Source: Cytospora piceicola (Eukaryota; Ascomycota; Sordariomycetes; Diaporthales; Cytosporaceae). Taken from it: a stretch of DNA of 64,000 nucleotides. The notes under the pieces were generated by a model. It did not search any database and was not told the origin of the DNA. It saw nothing but the letters and a program-made list of their open reading frames with translations. Made by a program: the position numbers and the translations under genes. Below, one piece after another: positions 55,675-64,000 of this stretch. The DNA lies in NCBI GenBank assembly GCA_023375675.1, contig JALQBC010000051.1, positions 62,001 through 126,000 on the forward strand. The letters are read 5' to 3'. Every line of letters starts with the position of its first letter. Position 1 is the stretch's first letter.

Positions 55675-57562
55675 CTAATATCCCAAGTCTGCCACCGGTG
55701 TATACCCCGACGACAACATCCCCACAGGGACCTCCTTCCACTGCCCCTTTTCGTCCAGAAATTCCTGGCAGTCCTCCCACGCCGTCCGAATAATCTCGGC
55801 ATGTCTCTCACTCCGCGGGGAGATTGTAGCAGGAAATGGTACCGGGTGTGCGAGCAGCCCGTCCGCCACATCAGCCGGGTCTGGAGTCACCTCCTCCCAC
55901 ACCTCCCTCCCATCGGTGCTCCTGGTCATCCGCTTCGCCTTGGAGAACTCGAAGCCCCACAGGAGCCGCGAGATACTCAGGAAAAGAGTCCGGTCCGCCA
56001 CGTGCATGCCCGGACAGATGCGCCTCCCGGAGCCAAACGCGAAATGATCGCGCTTGGACACGTCAGGGCTCAGCGCTGACTCAGCGGCAGTGGTGTTGTC
56101 GCCGACGAAACGTGAAGGGTCGTACGCCTGCGGATTCTCGTAGCGAGATGCATCTTGGTTGATGGTCCAGATATTCAGGATCACGCTCGCTCCCTTTGGG
56201 ATGGTGTAACCTTGATACACGTCGTCTTTGACCACCGCGTGCGGAGCGCCCTCCCTCAATAAGGAGCTCCATCGCAGAATCTCCTTCACGCAGGCGTGGG
56301 TATACGGCAGGTTCTTCTCATCGTCCATGGTGGGCAGCCTGTCTCCGCAGACCCTGTCGAGTTCCTCACGGGCTCGGAGCTGCACCTCGGGATGTAGTAT
56401 AACGGCCTGGATGAAAGCCGTCAGAGTTGAGGACGACGTGTCAGAACCACCTTCGTGGAGGACACCGCTTGTATATCCGGCGAGATCGTCGCTGAAGCCT
56501 TCGATCTCTTGGGCTCTCATTAGCTGGACACAAAAACACGGCTAGACGCGTAATAGGTCAGTTAGTTGCTCGAGTTCTCGACATGAACACCTCGGAATTG
56601 GCGGGCCCGAGTTTGGGTACAATGGTGACTCACCTTGGCAGTCCCGTCTTTGATCTGCTGTTTTGTCTTCATCCACCCCTTGAGGTAGAACTTCTTCTCC
56701 TTGATGTGAGACTGCCGCGCACTTTGCTTCGTGGGAACCAGGAAGTCTGGCAAATGCCTGAGGATGGGGAACACGTCCAGTAGGCCTGCCGTGACCGAGG
56801 AGCCGATTAAGGTGAAAGCACGGAAGTTCTGGAACATTTCCTTCACATGTTCTTCGTCCTTGCTCACCGTACGGAAGCCAAAGACCATTTGCGTCGTGAG
56901 GGAATCGGCATAGCGTTGGAAGTGACTGTCAAATGCATCCGGCTGGACCAAAAGCTCTGCGAGCATCTGCTTGTTTTCCAATTCCTGGTAGGGGATGTAG
57001 GCCTTGGCGGAGCGGACATTCAATATGCTATGAATGCAACGGCGCAGCGTCCGCCATGTCTCCCCGTATGGCTATGGGTGTGAAGGATCTCGTATATTAG
57101 CTTTTGTGTGTACCTGTAGCTATGCAGTTTTGTTCACTATGAAAACTCACCATTAATGACACCCTCAACCCCCCGGAGGCGATTGTCTGTGTGAGGAACA
57201 TGTCTGGCCGGGACGAGTAGATGTTGCTTCTCTTGTCTATAAGTTCTTTGACTGCTACATCCGACGACAACACGATTATGACACGACAGCCGAGTATGAG
57301 CGAGTATATGGGCCTGGTCTTGTTCAGGAGACTGAATATAAAGAGTTGACGACATCCACCAGACTTACCCATATTCATCAGCCCATTTCTTGAATTGTTC
57401 ATGGACTCGAGTTTTTGGAAGCTGATGGAGGTTTCCGATTATGGGCATGGTTGGCGGCCCAGGAGGATAACCTTTAGGTCTGTTCCCGATGCCGCTGATA
57501 TGGACCAGCACAGCAAGAAGAGCGACCACACCGAAAAGGGCTGTAGTGAGAGAGTATTCCAT
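55675..57562 (-). CDS. Cytochrome P450 monooxygenase (CYP2-like fungal type)
   Basis: Four exons (57562-57369, 57331-57151, 57071-56634, 56523-55675) give 553 aa. The start is MEYSLTTALFGVVALLAVLV (membrane anchor) followed by the Pro-rich YPPGPPTMPIIGNL hinge. The C-helix reads PYGETWRTLRR, the I-helix EGGSDTSSST, the K-helix KEILRW and the haem loop FAFGSGRRICPG with Cys near residue 441. All residues for haem and oxygen activation are present. It resembles the O-methylsterigmatocystin oxidoreductase-like group. Intron 1 is short (37 nt) but both ends and the reading frame agree. The EthD-domain gene lies upstream on the same strand. Confidence 0.88.
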
Positions 57563-59680
57563 GGTAAGGTTTGTGGTTTAGTCACATCAGTATTCAAGTA
57601 GAAATGATGAGAAGACTTGAGGAACTAGAAATCCCGAGAACCATAATCACCCCAGGTGCCTGCGAACGCCGTTTATGTATCCGCACGGATGTTCATGATC
57701 CGTGTATTTTCGTGTGGTATCTGTTTCTGAGCTCCAATAGGGAGTGTTTCTCGCCATCCACATCCTCTAAAAATCATGACAATTGACAGGTACAGCGCCA
57801 AATGGCGTTTGTAGCCCCCCATATGTCTTCACCCGTGTGAATCTCGATTTCCAGACCGGTTAATCATGACATTCCCTCTACCTGAGGACATGACCAACCC
57901 CTACTGATCTGGTAGAAGCCTCTTATCCTAGATGTATTACCAAGGTCTCAAAAAGACTACGTGACTATACGTAGTCACAACAAGATGCTCGTGATCAATA
58001 CGCAGTTCAGGCCCTCGTGGAGGCACATTCTATAGTCTTATTGGCTCGGACAGAAGCCCGCTGATCTAGAAGAGATCGAGTGTAAAAGTCGAGATCGATA
58101 TGGCTGAGGAGATAGGCATGACTACTCAGACATGACGTGTCGAGCATTTGGGGTATTACTAAGTACATATGTTGTGCAATGCGATGGGTGGCTGGCAATG
58201 ATTCGGTGTGCAGATTTCTACACCACCCTTTATAAGTTGGATACAACATAGCCCTTTCGTACACACATGCGTTTGAAGCACTGGCCAATCTTTTGGAAAC
58301 AACCCTTGGGAAGTCCGGACTTATCACGCAGCTGTTCGTCCACAACCTGCATCTTACTGGTACAGATCATTGGTATGAATTGTTGATGCAACCACGACTT
58401 GATCACTGCAGAAGTCCCCGCTGCCTCGTATTCATGATCCGAAGGGTCTAATCCATCCCCCATGATCTCATAACCCTCGAAGATACTGCCGGGTACAGCT
58501 ATTCAGGTCAGCATCTGCAACTGGGAGGACTTTTATTCTGTCAGAAGACAACAATGCTTACTCACGGAGTTAGCTCGTCGCCGTATCGAGATTGAACTTG
58601 CCCTGCCATTCCCTTGGCACAGTCCCCACCCTCGTTCGAGCTTCAGGAAGTTGGCGGGGAGGCGAGAGGGGTTGCATTACCGTTGAGTGATCTGTCACAT
58701 CCCACGCACGAGATATCGTCGCCGTCCTCTCTGGGTGTTGCCGTGACGGCGGTACCGCCTCTAGAGACGATCGTGCACTCACCTAGCCTAGGGTAACCAG
58801 GGTAACGCGTCGTCAAAGATGTAGTCACCAGCCCCTTATGGCATATCAGTACCACATGAACGTACTCGAAAGGACTCCAGACTTCTTAACTATGATGTAA
58901 CAGTCTGAATAGTATTACTCGTATCCTGACTTCAACTTTGGCATTGAGACTTTGACAATGCAGCCAGTCAGAGGCTTATACAACTCCAAGGTAGCGAATA
59001 CGGAATATTATTTCTCGTTAGCTACGGTTCCAACTTGCTTATAGCCGAAAAGGACGTTATAACCGCATACTGCTTACACTGACTAGCCTGTGTTATAGAT
59101 ACAGCTTATAGCAAGAGTTCTACGGATGCACGAAGAGGCAGTAATGATGCTCGTTTCAAGAAAACTTACTATCAATAGTAACGCCCCTGGCGCTGTTATA
59201 ATGCTTATATGAACCTATATCTAGCGCTATGTACGAAAACAGGCGTAGTATAAGTAAAGAACGACGGAAGACCTTGAGAAGTGCCGAAATATCGGCGGTT
59301 TAGGTGGGCTGAGCGAGAGCTACCTACCAACTGAACCTCGCGTACGGAAGCGTTGAAGCAGTATTATTACTGTTACCAAAATCTTGCCACACTGGTAAGT
59401 AGAGAACCTAAACATAAGTGCAGTCACGTTCAGTTATCGCCACGAATACTACGGAGTGCCTACTAAAACCATTGTTCGATGCTCCTGATAATCATGTCCA
59501 TAGCTTCCAGATCGTCTCTCGGCCAGCCAAAGGAACGGCGAATGTTTATAACACAAAGCATGCTTACGTATATAAACGTATCTATCTAAATACCTGATTG
59601 AGACATACAGTCCTGGTGGTAGATCCTATCCGCCTTCCGCAGCCTTCCACCTAGCACATGCCCTTCAATGTTTACTTCAA
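57563..59680. other. Gene-poor region with a degenerate AT-rich block
   Basis: No supported gene. A hairpin GACTACGT-6nt-ACGTAGTC lies at 57955-57976. The block around 59040-59450 is TA-rich with many CTTATA/TTATAG words and looks like decayed, possibly RIP-mutated repeat DNA, but no terminal repeat or protein remnant was identified. A 77-codon minus-strand frame (58230-58463) is unsupported. Confidence 0.4.
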
Positions 59681-60512
59681 TCACTTTGTGGTAACCAAAG
59701 TCTCTCCCACAACAACAACAGTGGCTGAAACTTCCGGTTAGCATTATTGAATATCGAGGAGTACGAAACGGAATCGTGGAGACGTGTGGAATGTTCGGTC
59801 TTCTTGGCCCAAGAGACGGCCTGCAGTGCACATGGTACATCATCGTCTCACACAGCTCCGATCCTCGATCAGAAGCCATAGACTGGTACCGCTCAAAGTA
59901 AATAGAAAATAGTGTATGCCAGTCTTTCACGAGGCCCGGGGCGCAAATGGAATATTGTACTTACTCTTGGAGCCATCGAGGAAGTTTTTCTCATCGGCCG
60001 CAATACGTGCGGCGTTCTCGGGCTGCTGGACGATGCCGAAGAATGTCTGGAATGCACCAACGTCGGGGAAGGTCAGCTCGGCGAAGGCGTCGTACTCAAA
60101 GTCTGCCTGGGTGCCGGCGAGGACGGATGCCGGGTTGTTAGGATTGAGCTCAGACCCCTCGGCCTTGCCCTCCGAGCGGTGGATGTACCGCCGGGTGTGG
60201 CTAAGGGGGAAGTGCCTGGTTACTCATTGTTAGTTATGTGTGTGCCTAGTGTTTGTCGTGGTAGGACGCCGCCTTTCCCCCTCTCCCAGCCCCCGTCCGA
60301 AAAGGATTAAGACAATGGATTCGGGCGATTGTCCGGCATGGTGAGCCGTGTTGCGGAGAAGACTGAAGAGAAAGATAAAAAATGGCACGTTAGACCTACT
60401 CTCCACCTATTGCTTTGACAAGGGGCACATGCGAGCCTTCATAATAGGTGCGAAACTGCTCTGGTGTAGTACCAGGCTTGCGGTAGGCGAAGATGAGAAT
60501 AGAGTAAGTCAT
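59681..60512 (-). CDS. EthD-domain protein
   Basis: Three exons (60512-60400, 60200-59965, 59724-59681) give 130 aa. The start MTYSILIFAYRKPGTTPEQF followed by YYEGSHVPLVKAIGG is the signature of the EthD domain. Exon 2 gives DHTRRYIHRSEGK, FEYDAFAELTFPDVGAFQ and PENAARIAADEKNFLDGSK; exon 3 closes with TTVVVVGETLVTTK. EthD proteins form small dimeric alpha-beta barrels; some act as decarboxylases or tailoring enzymes in fungal polyketide pathways, others have no known role. Both introns (199 and 240 nt) are longer than usual here, but splice phases and the family alignment agree. A P450 gene lies about 2.1 kb downstream on the same strand. Confidence 0.85.
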
Positions 60513-62856
60513 GATGTTTAGGTAGATTTCAAGGTTCAATGAAGGGAATGAAGTGCAGTTTGAGCTTAATATGCTGATAGGATTACTATGATTTTGCTTG
60601 GAAGGGTGTGGTACGAAGATGAGATCAAATATGATGGGGAAGCTTGCCTTTTTAAGTGGTCCTGTGGACCAACATGTCCAACGACGCCCGTACATAGTAT
60701 CTGTACCTGTACCGTTGTGGTCTTTGCGGTAGAAGCGGGCCCTGGACTCTCGGGAAAACTTCACGGAAGATATGCCGCGCTTACTGTTGATAGCAAATAC
60801 AAGGAGGTTGATCCAGGTCCATATCAAGATGTAATAGTGGATAGTTGACGACGGTGTAGAAGACGGTTCCCATGTTTCCGCAGCTGGAAAGAGCGAATGC
60901 TGTGCTGGGGAACACATCTTTTTGAGGTAATTGACAGTGAAGAGGCACAGTGTAAAGGCATGATATCAAAGGGCAGCGTGTAGGTCACAAGAAAGGGGCC
61001 GGGGCTTTACGGTGCCAGTTTGTAGTTTTGAAAGCGTGTTGCACTTTGTGAAGACTGAGAATAAGATACAGAAATGGAGATGTTTGTATGTTTCGAGCTG
61101 AATTGACGGTATCGAAATTGATGTCGATGTTCAATGTTTGATTACTCCATCTGGTTCAAATGTTTACATACTTAAGTACCCTAGAGTATGTAAGCACTCA
61201 AACCCAAAGAGTTCTTATCTCCTCCATCATTCGGCTCATTGTTTGCCGTAAGGGTCAAATGTGGAGCAAAAAGTGAGTCAAAACACAAGGTTGGTTAATT
61301 ATGTACTGTACACTGCCTGACTGCTAGAAACCTGGAGACCAACAGCCATGTTGGCGCCTGTGAGCTGTACGATTCTGATTAGATCACAAACGTGGGGGCC
61401 GGTATCAGATCCAATCAAGTACATAGTTTCAAATATAGCTCCAGTATTGGAATCCAACAGGTATATCATACACGAGATTTTGTGGGGTATATTCTGTTGG
61501 TTTTCCGATGATGCTCCCAGATGAACCCTTGTAAGTGGGCACACATGCAGAAGCCGTCTTTGGATCTCCATGATATACCAAGAGGAAGGGTGCATTGCGA
61601 GCCTTAAATATGTACCGCATAATTATGTAGCCGCCAGTGGTGGCATGGGGGCTGCGCTTTGAGCTCAATACCGTCATGCAGTGTATAATTTAGGTCTGGT
61701 CATGCTTTTCAGCCTCAAATTCTGCACTTTGAGGTGGTATCATTCGTGGCCTACATAGACCCATAAAACGTTGGTGACAAGTACCTGCATCGTAACATTG
61801 AACCGCCAAATCCGATTCTGTTGGTTGTTCTAGAAATGCTGCGGCCAATCACCTCCTCCTCTTCGGAAAGGTGTCGGCCTGTAGGCCTAATATGTGGCCA
61901 ACGTTTCTGCATGTGTACCACAAGGATCAATCCGCCCCCGTCCATGGATGACCTTGGTGAACGAGCTGCTCTATTCAAATCGCATGTAACGTAGTGGGCG
62001 GATTGAGCCGAAATTACCGAAATGATGCCTCCAGCCAACAACTGATTTGGTGTTGTTTGCAACGTATACTTCGACTTCCAGATCCATTCTGACGAGGAAA
62101 TCAGGTCTGCAGCCACTGTGATTTCAACTCGGTCATTGTGCAGTATCACCAGTTCGGACTTCGCCCGGCTAATCAACTAGGTATTTCGGATCTGCCTGCC
62201 TCATGGAGACCCCCGGGGGGCACAGTACTTGCAGTTTTGCAACCCGGTGATAGTAATGTACGAAGGTCACGATAAACAGTGAGATGAGAGGGAACAATAG
62301 AGACAATAGGAAAATGGGTGTAAATCCTTGATATTAGAGGTAATAATCTAGGTGGTGCTTGAGGGAAGGGAAGGCCCCTATATATAGTCGTTTAGGCAGG
62401 TCGACCTGACGGCAGTCAGGTGATCCTGTGGGCCTAATATTATTAATTATCTAGATTACTAGAATCTTCGATATAGCCTCACAAGTGAGGGGGTCGAGAG
62501 GGATATCCTGGTGCATCTGATATTGCATGTCTTTCTTCTTTCACCATGAACGACAGTGTTCAAATATACTTGGACCGTAGTAGACTCAGATATGCCCAGA
62601 TGGGCCCCTGCCCGGACCTGCGGATAATGTTAAGAATATGTGCTAGCAGTTGTCGACCACCTACAGACCTATTTATGTACCTGTAGGGAGAATACCATTC
62701 AGCAAGCTGTCCGCCCCGAGTCATTCCGTGTATGATGAAGGCAATATGCCAAATGGCGTATTCAAATCAGGATGCTATATCAGATACAACGTGATGTTCC
62801 TTCACTGGAGGCGGACGTGGTGTGCATTGCCTTTCGAGACACCCAGCCATCTCACC
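60513..62856. other. Gene-poor region before the kinase gene
   Basis: It contains TACTTAAGTA (61169-61178) and a TATATATAG element at about 62377. Frames at 61429-61677 and 61751-62176 on the minus strand lack codon bias. The block 62280-62500 has features reminiscent of a retrotransposon LTR (internal TATA, AT-rich ends) but no matching second copy was found in the window. Confidence 0.4.
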
Positions 62857-63948
62857 TCACAGTCCCCCATTCAATCGGGATATTGACCTTGTAACCCTCG
62901 CTTCTGGGCGGGATTCCTGTTGCTCGTCGAAAATCTTCTGGGTCCAATCAAATACCTGATCATATCTGAACCCCATCCTGACAAATAGGCGTTGAAATAA
63001 CCGACGAAGTCGTGCGTAATCAGGTTTCTCATCAAATCGAAGCGACCGTGTGTAGTCGATGTACCATGCAAATTCAGAGGGCAGACCTTTGCAGAGCTCC
63101 TCACCCGACATGCTTTCCTTCATTTGTCCTATCTTCGTAAGATCATCATCCGTCGTATCCTCTAATTCCTGCCACGGCAACGACCCAAGGGCAAACTGGA
63201 TTAGTATATACCCAAGGGACTCCATATCATCCCTCCAAGAATGCTCTGCTTTGGGTTTAGTACTTGCTGAGCTGATAAATGCTGTGGACGAGGTGAAATA
63301 CTTACGGAAGCCGTGGTGGGTATTCAGACTGGCGTATGGTCTGGGACGGCCCCAAAACTGGGGCCAATGATCAACTCTGTCCTCGTCGGGGGACGGCGAT
63401 CTCGCTGGATTTACATATTCAGACACTCCGAAGTCGATGACAAACACCACGTTCCCCTGTCTCCCACTACCCATGAGAAGATTTTGCGGTTTGGTGTCGC
63501 GATGTACAACAGATTTGGAGTGTATGTATTTCATTCGACATATGAGCTGATCAGCCAGGAGAAGGACTGTCTTGAGTGAGAATCTTCCATCACAGTAGTC
63601 GAACAAATCTGCAAGGGATGGACCAAGGAGGTTGGTCACCATCACATTGTACTCGATCTCCTCTCCGAACCATTTGATTTGCGGGATCCCTTCGGGCGCC
63701 CGTTTGCCGCCGGACAATATTTTATAGAGCCAGTCTTCGTTGTCAAGGAATTCATTACTCCCCGAAATATCCTCAAGCTTGATTGCGACTTCCTCATTGG
63801 TTTGAATATCAGTCCCTATAATACCCAGATGCTGTCAATTAGGCTGTAGATGTCGGGGAACGTCACAGCGATTACCTGAGTACACGATGCTACAGCCCCC
63901 TTCACTAATCTTCCGGTCTAAGCAATATCTGTCGTTGATTATGATGTC
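62857..63948 (-). CDS. Casein kinase 1-like protein kinase, 5' end outside window
   Basis: Three visible exons (63948-63876, 63815-63306, 63245-62857) give 324 aa; a 5' exon must lie beyond the right edge because 63949 is preceded by an acceptor (CCTATAG). A 60-nt intron (63246-63305, GTAAGT...GCAG) is in phase and has no stop, so it could be mistaken for coding; splicing restores THHGFQHSWRDDMESLGY, matching CK1. Landmarks: EVAIK lysine near residue 37, LLGPSLADLFDYC, HRDTKPQN near 129-136, IDFG near 151, RSLRFDEKPDYARLRRLF. Compared with usual CK1, the catalytic loop has T and Q for I and D, and the GTARYAS substrate loop is replaced by GRPRPYAS. Catalytic Asp, DFG and Lys remain, so activity is possible. 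Confidence 0.82.
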
Positions 63949-64000
63949 CTATAGGAATACTTTAGGTTAAAAAACTAAACTCGTGATGAGCATGAAGTTT

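Noticed and set aside
61751..62176. 141-codon minus-strand frame
   Set aside because: No coding bias and no recognisable motif; neighbouring frames are similarly open.
62280..62500. Possible solo LTR with internal TATATATAG
   Set aside because: No second copy, no clear TG...CA ends and no target duplication could be shown.
1..64000. CRISPR arrays, bacterial operons, rRNA genes
   Set aside because: None seen; the window is eukaryotic nuclear DNA with spliceosomal introns.

Overview
The window is nuclear DNA of a filamentous ascomycete (Pezizomycotina). Genes lie on both strands without operons. Most carry short spliceosomal introns of about 45-100 nt with GTAAGT/GTATGT-type donors and CTAAC-like branch sites. 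Two tRNA genes have introns, and Zn(II)2Cys6 regulators, two P450s, a CWH43 wall/GPI-lipid protein and a GH5 secreted hydrolase are present. Protein flavour (nucleoporin of the AMO1/NUP42 type, CUE3-type RQT subunit, EVE-domain protein, UTP6) suggests a Sordariomycete, but the species cannot be read from the sequence.

Layout. 0.7-7.5 kb: EVE-domain protein (+), UTP6 (-) and CWH43 (+). 8.5-12.7 kb: a P450 (+) and a secreted GH5 enzyme (+). 13.2 kb: intron-bearing tRNA-Glu(UUC) (-). 14.7-21 kb: nucleoporin NUP42/AMO1 (+), RPS20/uS10 (-) and the CUE-domain CUE3/ASCC2 homologue (+). 21.5-23.3 kb: Q/P-rich C2H2 zinc-finger protein (-). 23.3-28.3 kb: gene-poor, with a 263-bp MITE and an orphan-looking promoter. 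28.3-34.1 kb: membrane fatty acid desaturase (+) and 5-oxoprolinase (-). 34.1-39.6 kb: gene-poor, with one small Cys/His-rich protein gene and tRNA-Leu(CAG). 39.6-52 kb: Zn2Cys6 regulator, NmrA-like oxidoreductase, a conserved unknown convergent with a metallophosphoesterase, a predicted N-myristoylated nucleotidyltransferase-fold protein and a second Zn2Cys6 regulator. 53-64 kb: F-box-like protein (-), second P450 (-), EthD-domain protein (-) and a divergent casein-kinase-1-like gene (-) that runs off the right edge.

How genes relate. The most striking arrangement is at 18.5-19.0 kb. RPS20 (uS10), the ribosomal protein ubiquitinated at collided ribosomes, is transcribed divergently from the CUE3/RQT3 homogue, a ubiquitin-binding subunit of the complex that acts on those ribosomes. 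They are 440 bp apart, with a TGAGTCA element between them. P450 no. 2 and the EthD protein might form a small tailoring pair. Other noteworthy items are a coding-biased ORF with its own start context inside a 605-nt NUP42 intron, a family of TACTTAAGTA/TACCTAGGTA palindromes confined to intergenic DNA, and a 20-nt microexon in a transcription factor gene. Splice coordinates were derived by eye, and each multi-exon model was checked to sum to a whole number of codons.
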